DNA from: CBFGWV01 sp965652545
GTDB lineage: Bacteria > Pseudomonadota > Gammaproteobacteria > Competibacterales > Competibacteraceae
Assembly: GCA_965652545.1 (NCBI GenBank)
Contig: CBFGWV010000138.1
Span: forward strand, 1-12,613
Length of the DNA: 12,613 nt
Direction: 5' to 3'
The position numbers and the translations under genes were made by a program. Each line of letters starts with the position of its first letter. Position 1 is the first letter of the stretch. Under the pieces are notes generated by a model, which saw nothing but the letters and a program-made list of their open reading frames with translations, ran no database searches and had not been told where the DNA came from. This document shows positions 1-7,719 of this stretch, in pieces.

Positions 1-1
1 A

Positions 2-505
2 TTGGACGACGACAATGGCGCCTGCAACGGCACGCAACAAACCATCACTATCACCCGCCTGTCGGCCCACCGTGAGCTGATCCCGGCGCTTGCCGACTGG
101 TTTCGCCAGGAATGGCCGCAGTGGTACGGCCCCGGTGGCCCCGGCGATGCGGACGCCGACTTGCTCGGGGATGCCAACGATGATGACGTGCCACTCGGTG
201 TCGTGGCTTTCGTCGATGGCGAGCTCTGCGGTGTGGCCGCATTGCGCGCGGAATCGATCGCGACCCACAGGCACCTCGGGCCGTGGGCGGTGGCCGGTTT
301 CGTGCGGCCGAACCTGCGTGGCCGGGGCCTGGGTTACCGCCTGCTCGGTGCGCTGGAGGCGGAGGCTGCCCGCCTGGGTTTCGACACCGTGTACTGCGCC
401 ACCGGCACCTCCGCCACATTGCTCAAGCGCGCCGGCTGGCGGTACCTGGAGACAGCGCAGGTGGACGGGCACGCGATCGAGGTGTACGCCAAAACGTTGC
501 GTTGA
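2..505 (+). CDS. GNAT-family N-acetyltransferase, probably 5'-partial
   Basis: Predicted acetyl-CoA-dependent N-acyltransferase of the GNAT superfamily; the acceptor cannot be named. The acetyl-CoA-binding motif A is clear, with the R/Q-x-x-G-x-G/A signature as RGRGLG at about residues 106-111, followed by the usual amphipathic helix (LLGALEAEAARLG). A beta-bulge strand (AVAGFVRPN) precedes it, and the C-terminal LLKRAGWRYLE matches the common 'xxxGF/W' end of GNAT domains. The reading frame is open to the first base. The only start-like codon at this end is TTG at position 2, and no ATG lies in frame before the domain, so the true start may be upstream of the window. The acidic, low-complexity start (DDDNGACNG) is consistent with either. 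It is convergent with the AraC regulator, 40 bp away, so it is unlikely to be part of the operon. Family assignment is firm and the function is unknown. Confidence 0.85.
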   Translation: MDDDNGACNGTQQTITITRLSAHRELIPALADWFRQEWPQWYGPGGPGDADADLLGDANDDDVPLGVVAFVDGELCGVAALRAESIATHRHLGPWAVAGFVRPNLRGRGLGYRLLGALEAEAARLGFDTVYCATGTSATLLKRAGWRYLETAQVDGHAIEVYAKTLR

Positions 506-545
506 GCACCGTCGACGCAGGCCGGGCACACTGGGCAAGACACCG

Positions 546-1520
546 TCAGGACGGCAGCACCAGCGTCGCGGAGGTATCGACGATGCCGGCCTTCTGTCGG
601 GTCATCGATGGGCTCTCGCCATACTCCCGCCGGTAGGCGCGGTTGAAGCTGGAGGCGTCGCTGAAACCCCAGTTGTGGGCGATCTGGGCCACTGAGGCTT
701 CGGGGTTGGCCAGTAAGGTCTGGCGGCAGCCTTGCAGGCGGCATTGGCGCAGAAAGCCGGCGAAGGTGTAACCCGCTTCGGCCAGCACTTTGTAGAGATA
801 GCTGCGCGAGATCTTCAACGCCTGGCAGGTCTGGTCCACCGTCAGTTCCGGCTCGGTCAAGTGCTTGTGCATATAGGCGAGGATGTCGTGCAGCGATTGG
901 CGTTGGTCGCGCTCGGATACCGCGGTACCGGCCGCCGCGGCATTCGCGCGGGTCAGCAAGGTGACGCAGTGATCCAGCAGGATGCTCTGCATCTCCATGA
1001 CGTCGTCATCGTGCGACTCGCTGATCAGACGCAGATAGCGCGAGAGCACAGCCGAGGGTGCGGTGCGGTTGGCCATTACCGGGGCGACCATGCGGCCGCG
1101 GCTGCCCAGCCGGGGGCGCAGCATGCTTTCGTCCAGCTCGATGCAGAAAATCTCGAACGGCGTGGCGAAGTTGATCGCCCACGGTGCGGACGAATCGACC
1201 ACGAACACATCGCCCGGCTTGGCCACCTGCGCCTCGCCGTTCTGGTGGACCTCCAACTTGCCGCGGCACAGTAGGTTCAGAAAGAACGGCTCGCCGCGCT
1301 GGCGGGCGATGCCGCCACGGCTCAACTGTACATAGTGCGCATCGGCAATGACGGTCGAGGTCTTCAGACCCGGCCGGCGCAACCCGTCGATGCGCCCGGT
1401 GAAGCTGGAGCGGTCGTCGCACTCGGGGTCCAGCGGCACGAAGGCATCGCACAACACCTCACGCCAGAAGCCGAACTGCTCGGGCTCTGAAATGTTCTGT
1501 GTGGTCCAGAGGTTGGCCAT
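546..1520 (-). CDS. AraC-family transcriptional regulator
   Basis: DNA-binding regulator of 324 residues, a typical AraC/XylS length. The N-terminal part (about residues 1-170) looks like the AraC-type cupin ligand-binding domain found in regulators such as FeaR: it opens with EPEQFGFWREVLCDAFVPL and contains the KPGDVFVVDSSAPW beta strand. The C-terminal AraC DNA-binding domain spans about residues 210-309. It has two helix-turn-helix units, near residues 227-250 (TVDQTCQALKISRSYLYKVL) and 276-301 (SVAQIAHNWGFSDASSFNRA). The ATG at 1518-1520 was chosen because AAAGAG lies about 9 bases upstream and the protein then begins where family members do; the frame stays open to 1871, but that would overlap the divergent gene. 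It is transcribed away from the PhyH-led operon and most likely activates it in response to a pathway compound (inference from arrangement). Confidence 0.93.
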   Translation of the reverse strand: MANLWTTQNISEPEQFGFWREVLCDAFVPLDPECDDRSSFTGRIDGLRRPGLKTSTVIADAHYVQLSRGGIARQRGEPFFLNLLCRGKLEVHQNGEAQVAKPGDVFVVDSSAPWAINFATPFEIFCIELDESMLRPRLGSRGRMVAPVMANRTAPSAVLSRYLRLISESHDDDVMEMQSILLDHCVTLLTRANAAAAGTAVSERDQRQSLHDILAYMHKHLTEPELTVDQTCQALKISRSYLYKVLAEAGYTFAGFLRQCRLQGCRQTLLANPEASVAQIAHNWGFSDASSFNRAYRREYGESPSMTRQKAGIVDTSATLVLPS

Positions 1521-1720
1521 ATCGGTTGGCTCTTTATCGCGAGTCGGTATTCGGGCCCGTATGGTGGCCCGAACGCCAAGGTAGTCCGGTTGACCACCGC
1601 CTGTCCAACCGCCTGGGACGGGATGCCAATCCGCCGTAGACGCCCGGCTGAGAACCGACCGCGGCAAGGGCGAATAATCCTCACCACGTTCGCTGGATTG
1701 CCAGAGAAAGAGGATCGCCG
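1521..1720. promoter_or_regulatory. Divergent promoter/operator region between the AraC gene and the operon
   Basis: This 200-bp gap separates two divergent starts and should hold both promoters. Visible elements are a perfect 8-bp inverted repeat TTCGGGCC/GGCCCGAA (1550-1557 and 1566-1573, 8-base spacer); a 6-bp dyad CGGTTG/CAACCG (1587-1592 and 1606-1611); and a direct repeat ACCGCCTG (1596-1603 and 1608-1615, 12-bp period) overlapping that dyad. The sequence AATAAT (1673-1678) could be a -10 box for the operon. No good -35 box precedes it, as expected of an activator-dependent promoter. A purine-rich ribosome-binding site (AAAGAGG, ending at 1713) lies 7 bases before the ATG at 1721. The repeats are seen directly; their role as AraC-protein sites is inference. 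Confidence 0.5.
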
Positions 1721-2575
1721 ATGTCGAGCACCGTCCCGTTGCCCCAGTTGTGCGAGCAGTTTGCACGCGACGGTTATGTCGTGCTCGAGCGCATCGCACC
1801 CTCACCGCTGGTTGCGCGTTTGAAAGAGGCGTTGATCCGCATTGAGGCCGAGCACGGCAAAGGGTATGCACAGACCTCGTTCGAGGGCTTCAAGACCGTG
1901 CGTATCAACAACCTGCTGACCTACGACGAGGTGTTCTGGGAGGTGCCGTTGTTCGAGCCGGTGCTGGCGCTGGCTGAGGCGATCCTGGACCGGGAGTTGC
2001 TGCTGTCCTCGCTGTGCTCGCTGACGCTGGGGCCGGGGCAGGCGGCGCAGCCGCTGCACGAGGACACGCAGCAGATCCCGTTGCCGCGTCCGCGCGCACC
2101 GATTTCGGTCAATGCGTTGTGGGCCTTGAGCGATTTCACCGAAGCCAACGGTGCCACCGGCGTGGTGCCCGGCAGTCACAAGTACGATCACCCGCCGGTC
2201 TACGGTGCGGACGTCGAGACCGTCTGCGCCACCATGCCCGCCGGTAGCGTGCTGTTGTTCGATAGTGCGCTATGGCATCGGGGCGGGGCCAATACCACCG
2301 CTCATCGTCGTTTTGCCATCTCCTGCTACTACTGCGCCGGTTGGATGCGCCAGCAGGAGAACCTGCAACTGGGTATCCCGCGCGAGATTGCGGTGCGCTT
2401 CCCGCAGCGGCTGCAGGAGTTGTGCGGCTACGGCATCTATAAAGGCCAGTACGGCCATATCGACAACACCGACCCGATCACCTTGCTCGGTCGCGAGCGC
2501 GGCCGGCAAACGGTGTGGCAAGCCACCGACCGCAAGCGCGGTACCACCGGCAAACCAGCCGGGGAGCGCGATTGA
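1721..2575 (+). CDS. Phytanoyl-CoA dioxygenase (PhyH) family oxygenase 1
   Basis: Predicted Fe(II)- and 2-oxoglutarate-dependent oxygenase of 284 residues, a normal PhyH-family length. These enzymes hydroxylate an unactivated carbon while decarboxylating 2-oxoglutarate. The expected iron ligands are visible: H113-E-D115 in PLHEDTQQ and the distal histidine H186 in LWHRGG. R196 or R197 (HRRFAIS) is about ten residues further on and would bind the 2-oxoglutarate carboxylate. Between them is the family's 'DFTEANGATGVVPGSH' stretch. The N terminus LCEQFARDGYVVLERI is the standard PhyH opening. It is soluble, with no signal peptide. It is the first gene of the operon, opposite the AraC gene, and is followed after 2 bp by the CoA ligase. 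Family members act on acyl-CoAs, ectoine, phosphonates and other small molecules, so the substrate is open. Confidence 0.92.
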   Translation: MSSTVPLPQLCEQFARDGYVVLERIAPSPLVARLKEALIRIEAEHGKGYAQTSFEGFKTVRINNLLTYDEVFWEVPLFEPVLALAEAILDRELLLSSLCSLTLGPGQAAQPLHEDTQQIPLPRPRAPISVNALWALSDFTEANGATGVVPGSHKYDHPPVYGADVETVCATMPAGSVLLFDSALWHRGGANTTAHRRFAISCYYCAGWMRQQENLQLGIPREIAVRFPQRLQELCGYGIYKGQYGHIDNTDPITLLGRERGRQTVWQATDRKRGTTGKPAGERD

Positions 2576-2577
2576 AC

Positions 2578-4164
2578 ATGGCGTCCGGATTGTCGGCGTT
2601 CGACCTGTGTGAGGCCGTATTGCCCGCGGTGCCCGCATCCGTGGTGCACCTGCTGGCGAGCGCAGCCGAAGACCATCCCTCGGCCCCGGCGGTGCAGTTC
2701 GAGGGCCTGCGGTTGAACTATGCGCAGTTTGCCGCGGCCGTTGCCGGGCTTGCGCGACACTGGCGCAGGCGGGTGCCTGTGGGTGCCCGCGTGGCCTTGA
2801 TTCTTCAGAACACGCTCGATCTTGCCCTGGCGACCTACGCGTTGCATAGCCTGCGTGCCCAAGTGGTGCCACTCAACCCGCGCTACAGCGCGCGCGAGCT
2901 GGGTGTGTTGCTGGCCGATGCGCAACCGGCGTTGATCGTCCACGACGAGCGGGCCGAGGCTGGCTTTCCCGCGCCGGCCGGCGTGCCGGTGGTGGCGGCG
3001 CGGGGCGGGCGTGCATTCGCCGACCTGGCGGCGCAGAACGACCGTCTGCCGTCCGATCTGCCCGGGCACGACGACCTGGCAACCCTGCAATACACCGGTG
3101 GGACCACCGGGGTACCCAAGGGCGTGAACATCAGCCATCGCCATCTGGCCTTCAACCTGGCCCAGCGCGAGGCCCTGCTGCCGACACGGTATGCCGATGA
3201 AGTGATGCTGTGCACCATGCCGCTGTTTCACGTCTCCGCGGTGGCGATGTGCCTGCACTTGTCGGCCTACTGCGCCGGTGAGTTGGTCATCCATCGCCGT
3301 TTCGACGCCGGTGCGCTGTTGCAGGCCGTGGCCGACCATCGCGTCACGCTGATTTCAGGGGCGCCCACTGTGTACTACAGCCTGGTCGAGCACCCGACGC
3401 TTCACCGCGTGGACCTGGCAAGCCTACGCGCGTGCTATTCCGGGGCCGCGGCCTTGCCCGAGCCCATTCTGCAACGCTGGGAGGCCGCCGCCGGCTGCCC
3501 GTTGCTGGAGGGCTACGGCCTTAGCGAGGCGGGGCCTTGCCTGACTTACAACCCCCTCGATGGTGCACACAAGCCCGGGTCCGTGGGCCGGCCGGTGCCC
3601 GGTTCGGCCATGCAGATCGTCGACACCACCAACGGAGCAACGGTATTGCCAGTGGGGCAGGTGGGTGAGATTCGCGTCCGCGGCCCTCACGTGATGACCG
3701 GCTACCGCAACCGCCCCGAGCAGAATCGCGAGGTGTTGCGCGAGGGCTGGTTCTACACCGGCGATCTCGCCCAATGCGATGCCGACGGTTACATCGCCAT
3801 CAAGGGGCGGCGGCACGAAACCATCAATGTGGGCGGGTTCAACGTTTACCCGCGCGAGGTCGAGGCCGTCTTGCTGGAGCACCCGCAGGTGCTCCAGGCC
3901 GCCGCCTTCGCCGTGCCGCACCCGCGCTACGGCCAGGTCGTGCAGGCCTGGGTCGTGCCGCGACCGGGGGCCGCGGTGGACCCGGACCGCCTCGCCGCCC
4001 ACTGCGCGGCCAGCCTCGTCGCTTACAAGGTGCCCCATGCCATCGGGCTGACCGACGCCTTGCCGCTGACGGGTGTGGGCAAGCTGGCGCGTGCCAGCTT
4101 GCAACCGGTGCGCTGCTACCACGACCGCGGCGTCCCGACTGCGAATGACAAAGGTGCGACATGA
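2578..4164 (+). CDS. AMP-forming acyl-CoA ligase (ANL superfamily)
   Basis: Activates a carboxylic acid with ATP to an acyl-adenylate and transfers it to coenzyme A. The protein is 528 residues, typical of FadD-like ligases. Motifs in order: P-loop YTGGTTGVPKG (172-182), A5 motif GYGLSE (312-317), A7 YTGD with the ribose-binding aspartate D396, A8 hinge region GGFNVYPREVE (419-429), and the catalytic lysine of A10 in GVGKLAR (K502). All key residues are present, so it should be active. The start at ATG 2578 follows the previous stop by 2 bp and has GGGGAG about 11 bases upstream. An in-frame start at 2515 would overlap the PhyH gene by 61 bp and is less likely. The stop overlaps the start of the next gene (ATGA), suggesting translational coupling. 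Substrate class (fatty, alicyclic or aromatic acid) cannot be decided from the sequence. Confidence 0.94.
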   Translation: MASGLSAFDLCEAVLPAVPASVVHLLASAAEDHPSAPAVQFEGLRLNYAQFAAAVAGLARHWRRRVPVGARVALILQNTLDLALATYALHSLRAQVVPLNPRYSARELGVLLADAQPALIVHDERAEAGFPAPAGVPVVAARGGRAFADLAAQNDRLPSDLPGHDDLATLQYTGGTTGVPKGVNISHRHLAFNLAQREALLPTRYADEVMLCTMPLFHVSAVAMCLHLSAYCAGELVIHRRFDAGALLQAVADHRVTLISGAPTVYYSLVEHPTLHRVDLASLRACYSGAAALPEPILQRWEAAAGCPLLEGYGLSEAGPCLTYNPLDGAHKPGSVGRPVPGSAMQIVDTTNGATVLPVGQVGEIRVRGPHVMTGYRNRPEQNREVLREGWFYTGDLAQCDADGYIAIKGRRHETINVGGFNVYPREVEAVLLEHPQVLQAAAFAVPHPRYGQVVQAWVVPRPGAAVDPDRLAAHCAASLVAYKVPHAIGLTDALPLTGVGKLARASLQPVRCYHDRGVPTANDKGAT

Positions 4165-5096
4165 GAAACGATGTGGACCTCGAATCGGTCACCCGCCAAC
4201 TGGCCGATGACGGCTACGCGGTTATCGAGAACCTGCTCAGCGACGCGCAATTGGCCCAGGCGCGCGAGCGCGTCGAGTCGCTGATGGCGGCCGAGCGGGC
4301 ACAGCCGTTTCACCCCGACGGCGGGGTCGCATGGGACGATGAGGCGCAGATCGCGGCCTTCTATCGCAAGGCCTACACGGTCAGCGACGCCGAGTTGACG
4401 CGGATGATCGCCCGCACTCGGCAATATCGCGCCGACAACGCCGCCACCCGCTGGCCGGTGCCGTTCAACAAGGTGTCCAAGAGCTTCATCCATCTGCCGA
4501 CCCTGTTTGATCATGACCAGTCCCAGCGGGTGTGGAACCTGGCCAACAAGGCCCCCGAACTCATCCCGCTGATCGAGCATCCGGTGGTCCTCGCCATGGT
4601 CCGAAGTGTGCTCGGGGCGGACTGCAACCTGCATGACAACCAGTCCACCAGCATCGGCCCGCATACCGGCGGCGGCGCCTGGCATGTGGATGCGCCGCTG
4701 GGCCAGATCCGCGAGCCGCTGCCGGAGTTTCCACTTACCGTGCAGAACGTCTGGCTGCTGGATGATTTCACCGCCGACAACGGGGCCACGCGGGTGATGC
4801 CCCGCAGCCATACGCTGCGCCGCTCGCCACCCTGGGGCAGCGAGCCGCTCGAGGGCGAGGTCACGCTCACGGCGCCGGCAGGTTCGGTGGCGATCTGGCT
4901 GTCCAACACCTGGCACCGCTCCGGACCCAACGGCACCGACCGGCCGCGGCGGGCGATCCTGTGCAACTACGGGCTCTCATGGTTGCGGCCATTCACCGAC
5001 TTCATCAGCACCATGCCGCCCGAGGTGGTTGCCGGGTTGTCGGACGATGCGCGCTACTTGCTGGGCTTCGCGGCCCGCGCCCCGCGGACACGCTGA
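4161..5096 (+). CDS. Phytanoyl-CoA dioxygenase (PhyH) family oxygenase 2
   Basis: Second predicted non-haem iron, 2-oxoglutarate-dependent oxygenase in the operon, 311 residues. The metal triad is visible as H175-V-D177 in GGAWHVDAPLGQ and H252 in NTWHRSGPNG; R263/R264 (DRPRRAIL) is the probable 2-oxoglutarate-binding arginine. The domain opens with VTRQLADDGYAVIENLLS and contains DDFTADNGATRVMPRSH, the same layout as oxygenase 1. The two differ strongly elsewhere: this one has a longer insertion after the first helices (about residues 45-120). They are therefore old paralogues or separately recruited enzymes rather than a recent duplication. The start overlaps the ligase stop by ATGA. It could act before or after CoA activation; the order of steps is unknown. 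No export signal, so cytoplasmic. Confidence 0.92.
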   Translation: MRNDVDLESVTRQLADDGYAVIENLLSDAQLAQARERVESLMAAERAQPFHPDGGVAWDDEAQIAAFYRKAYTVSDAELTRMIARTRQYRADNAATRWPVPFNKVSKSFIHLPTLFDHDQSQRVWNLANKAPELIPLIEHPVVLAMVRSVLGADCNLHDNQSTSIGPHTGGGAWHVDAPLGQIREPLPEFPLTVQNVWLLDDFTADNGATRVMPRSHTLRRSPPWGSEPLEGEVTLTAPAGSVAIWLSNTWHRSGPNGTDRPRRAILCNYGLSWLRPFTDFISTMPPEVVAGLSDDARYLLGFAARAPRTR

Positions 5097-5111
5097 GCGG
5101 TGGACGTGCGC

Positions 5112-6326
5112 ATGCGAGCGAACGAGTGGCGCGGCGGTGCCCACGGCCTGGTACAAGGGCACTGTGCGCCCGGTTACGAGGCGGTGCTGAGGGCGTTCAT
5201 CGCCAACTTCACCGTCGATGAGGAACTGGGCGCATCGGTCGCCATCGAGATTGACGGCCAGCCGGTAGTGGACTTGTGGGGCGGCTGGGCCGATGAGGCG
5301 AAGACGCAACCCTGGGCGGCGGACACCGTCGGTATCGTGTTCTCCAACACCAAGCCCGCCACAGCCTTATGCGCCCACCTGCTGGCCGAGCGTGGCGACT
5401 TGGATCTCGACAGCCCACTGCGTCATTACTGGCCGGCGTTCTCTGACAGCGCACGGCGCGAGACCACCGTGCGCATGCTGCTCGATCACAGCGCCGGTCT
5501 GCCGGCCATCCGCGAGCGTCTGGCGCCCGATGGCGTGTTCGACTGGGACTACATGGTCGAGCGACTGGCGCGCGAGGCACCGTTCTGGGAACCGGGTAGC
5601 CGCGTGGGCTACCACGGGCTGACGTTCGGTTGGCTGGTCGGCGAACTGGTGCGACGGGTCAGCGGCCAGTCCCTGGGTGCGTTCTTCCAGGCGAACATCG
5701 CACAGCCCCTGGGTCTGGATTTTTGGATCGGCCTGCCGGCGGAGTGGGAGCCGCGGGTGGCGACCATCGTCCCGCCGATGCGCGCGGACACCCCGCGCAA
5801 CCGCTTCGAGGCCTGTATCGCCCAGGATCCGCAGAGCATCCCGGCCCTGTACTTCCGCAACACCGGCGGTTGGCGGCCGGCAGGCTTCAATGCCCGCGCC
5901 GGCCACGCCGCCGAGATCGGTGCGGCCAACGGCATCACCAACGCGCGGGCTCTCGCACGGCTGTACGGCACGCTGGCCATGGGCGGGACGCGGGGCACGG
6001 TGCGCGTGTTCGGGTCCGCCACCGTGGCAAATGCGGCCCGGGTGTCCTCGGCCACCCACGTAGACGCCTGCCTGCAAGTGCCGACCCGCTTTGGCGCGGG
6101 TTTCATGCGCAGCATGGACAACCGCGCCCGCGGGTTGGACAGCGCCGTGATCGGTCGCGATGCCTTCGGCCATGTCGGCGCCGGCGGGTCGGTGGCCTTC
6201 GCCGTGCCGCGGGCGCGTATGGGATTCGCCTACACGATGAACCGGATGGGCACCGGGGTATTACTCAATGCCCGCAGCGACCGGCTGATTCAAGCCGCGT
6301 ACTCGGCCATCGGATTGGCACCGTGA
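5112..6326 (+). CDS. Class-C beta-lactamase-fold serine hydrolase (EstB-like esterase/amidase)
   Basis: Cytoplasmic serine hydrolase of the beta-lactamase / family VIII carboxylesterase type, 404 residues. The nucleophile motif S-x-x-K is SNTK (S78, K81). The tyrosine motif is Y167-H-G in VGYHGLTFGWLVGE, a form usual for EstB-type esterases. The third motif is H354-V-G with AGGS following, replacing the KTG of true beta-lactamases. No signal peptide is seen, which argues against an antibiotic-resistance role and for hydrolysis of an imported ester, amide or lactone. ATG 5112 is preferred because GGTGG lies 8 bases upstream; an in-frame GTG at 5100 would add four residues. It follows oxygenase 2 by 15 bp and precedes the transporter genes, so it is probably co-transcribed. 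The substrate is not known. Confidence 0.9.
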   Translation: MRANEWRGGAHGLVQGHCAPGYEAVLRAFIANFTVDEELGASVAIEIDGQPVVDLWGGWADEAKTQPWAADTVGIVFSNTKPATALCAHLLAERGDLDLDSPLRHYWPAFSDSARRETTVRMLLDHSAGLPAIRERLAPDGVFDWDYMVERLAREAPFWEPGSRVGYHGLTFGWLVGELVRRVSGQSLGAFFQANIAQPLGLDFWIGLPAEWEPRVATIVPPMRADTPRNRFEACIAQDPQSIPALYFRNTGGWRPAGFNARAGHAAEIGAANGITNARALARLYGTLAMGGTRGTVRVFGSATVANAARVSSATHVDACLQVPTRFGAGFMRSMDNRARGLDSAVIGRDAFGHVGAGGSVAFAVPRARMGFAYTMNRMGTGVLLNARSDRLIQAAYSAIGLAP

Positions 6327-6333
6327 CCCGACA

Positions 6334-6357
6334 GCCGGCGGCCTCGACGCCGCCGGC
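6334..6357 (+). terminator. GC-rich hairpin before the binding-protein gene
   Basis: Perfect 8-bp inverted repeat GCCGGCGG/CCGCCGGC with an 8-base loop, starting 7 bases after the hydrolase stop. No run of T follows (CATTACGAC), so it is not a standard intrinsic terminator. It may protect mRNA ends or mark a processing point between enzyme and transporter genes. The role is inference. Confidence 0.4.
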
Positions 6358-6390
6358 CATTACGACAACGACAGTGAGGAGCCAGAGACG

Positions 6391-7623
6391 ATGAAACGAC
6401 GTTTTTTGACCACGACACTCGCAGCCGCCGTGCTCGCCCTGACGAGCCCCGCCCATGCGGCCGACACCGTGGATGTCGGCTACTTGATTCCACTCTCCGG
6501 CAGTGCCGCCGCCTCTATCGGGCGCGATATGAGCCGCGCGGCGCATCTGGCGGTCAAACACATCAACGCCGAGGGCGGTATTCAGTCCATGGGTGGCGCC
6601 GAGCTGAACCTGGTCGAGGTGGATACCCGCGGCGATCCACAGGTGGCGATCACCGAGGCCGAGCGGCTGATCACCCAGGTGGAGGTACCCGTCTTGATGG
6701 GGGCCTTCCAGAGCGCGACCACCTTCCCGGCCACCGCGGTGGCGGAAAAATACGGCGTGCCCTGGGTAGTGGACCTGGCCGCCAAGGCAGACATCACCGA
6801 GCGGGGCTACAAGTACGTCTTCCGCCCCACCCAGGTGCCGGCGTCCTACAACGCGCAGAGCACCGTGGCATTCGTGGACTACGTCAACCAGACCACCGAC
6901 TCGCCGGTGAAGACCGCCGCGATCATCTACGAGAACACCGACTGGGGCCAGGATATGGCCAACACCTTGCGCGCCGGTTTTGAGCAGATCGGTGTCGAGG
7001 TGGTGCTGGATGAGGCCTATCCGCCGAACTCCCCGGACCTGCGCCCACTGGTGCTGAAGGTCAAAGGCCAGAAGCCCGATGTGGTTTCGGTGACCTCCTA
7101 CGCTGCCGATGCCATCCAGATCCACAAACTGTTGGAGCAGATGCGCGTGGGCGCCAAGGGGTATATCGGCAGCGCCGCCGGGCAGTTGGACAGCAGCTTC
7201 CTGCCCTCGGTCGGTACGGGCGTGAGCGAGAACTTGTTCACCACCAACGGCTGGGCCGGCTACGAGTCCACCATCACCACGCCGTTTGCCCAACGCTTCT
7301 GGGACGAGTTCGTCGAAACCTACGGTGTCGAGCCCAATGAGTTGTCTGTCAGTGCCTATGGCGCTACCTGGGTGCTCAAGGATGCGCTGGAGCGTGCCGG
7401 CTCCGCCGACCGCGAGGCCATTCGCGATGCCCTCGCGCAAACCCGCATCGAAGGAACCGATCTGAACGCACTGCTGGGCTATGACATCGTCATCGACGAG
7501 AAAGGCCAGAACACGCACAAGCGTTATGTAATGCAGCAGATCTCGGGTGAGCAATACCGCACGGTGTGGCCCGACAATCTGGCCGCCAAGGACTACCGGA
7601 TGACCTGGCCGGCCCGCGACTGA
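6391..7623 (+). CDS. ABC importer periplasmic substrate-binding protein, branched-chain-amino-acid type
   Basis: Periplasmic solute receptor of the LivJ/LivK-like type I binding-protein family, 410 residues including a Sec signal peptide. The signal has MKRR, a hydrophobic stretch LTTTLAAAVLALTS and a probable signal peptidase I site after AHA (residue 23); there is no lipobox cysteine. The mature protein starts with the typical VDVGYLIPLSGSAA strand and ligand-contacting loop, and contains the family's RDMSRAAHLAVKHINAEGG helix. The start has a good AGGAG 9 bases upstream. It heads the five importer genes. Receptors of this family bind leucine-type amino acids but also amides, urea, aromatic acids and dicarboxylates; next to a CoA ligase and a hydrolase, a carbon-source ligand is more likely than leucine (inference). 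Confidence 0.94.
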   Translation: MKRRFLTTTLAAAVLALTSPAHAADTVDVGYLIPLSGSAAASIGRDMSRAAHLAVKHINAEGGIQSMGGAELNLVEVDTRGDPQVAITEAERLITQVEVPVLMGAFQSATTFPATAVAEKYGVPWVVDLAAKADITERGYKYVFRPTQVPASYNAQSTVAFVDYVNQTTDSPVKTAAIIYENTDWGQDMANTLRAGFEQIGVEVVLDEAYPPNSPDLRPLVLKVKGQKPDVVSVTSYAADAIQIHKLLEQMRVGAKGYIGSAAGQLDSSFLPSVGTGVSENLFTTNGWAGYESTITTPFAQRFWDEFVETYGVEPNELSVSAYGATWVLKDALERAGSADREAIRDALAQTRIEGTDLNALLGYDIVIDEKGQNTHKRYVMQQISGEQYRTVWPDNLAAKDYRMTWPARD

Positions 7624-7643
7624 ACACACCGGGTTCGCGCCGT

Positions 7644-7685
7644 TGCGCAGCAGTCCCACCGACCGCTGCGCAGCGGTTGTCTTTT
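7644..7685 (+). terminator. Candidate attenuator hairpin between receptor and permease genes
   Basis: The gap holds a perfect 16-bp palindrome, ACCGCTGCGCAGCGGT (7662-7677), able to fold as a 6-bp stem with a GCGC loop and followed by TGTCTTTT, like a weak intrinsic terminator. An upstream copy of half of it, TGCGCAGC (7644-7651), can pair instead with GCTGCGCA (7665-7672), giving a mutually exclusive fold. A partial terminator here would let the receptor be made in excess of the membrane parts, a common need in ABC importers. The repeats are seen; the role is inferred. Confidence 0.55.
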
Positions 7686-7719
7686 CAATGATCCAATGCA
7701 CTCCACGGGGCGCACATTC

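Noticed and set aside
506..545. Bidirectional terminator between the convergent GNAT and AraC genes
   Set aside because: Only 40 bp, with no stable stem followed by a T-run on either strand.
1521..1871. N-terminal extension of the AraC regulator to an upstream start
   Set aside because: It would overlap the divergent PhyH gene and adds a sequence unlike AraC proteins; the ATG at 1520 has a suitable ribosome-binding site.
2437..3339. 300-residue minus-strand open frame rich in Gly, Arg, His and Gln
   Set aside because: Antisense to the CoA ligase, whose motifs are all intact; the composition is that of a shadow frame.
5367..6173. 268-residue minus-strand open frame
   Set aside because: Opposite the serine hydrolase, with no recognisable domain or ribosome-binding site.
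5112..6326. Antibiotic-resistance beta-lactamase
   Set aside because: There is no signal peptide and the third motif is H-V-G rather than K-T-G, as in esterases of this fold.
6265..7701. 478-residue open frame on the minus strand
   Set aside because: It lies wholly opposite the binding-protein gene, has no domain I recognise, and is explained by the scarcity of stop codons in GC-rich coding DNA.
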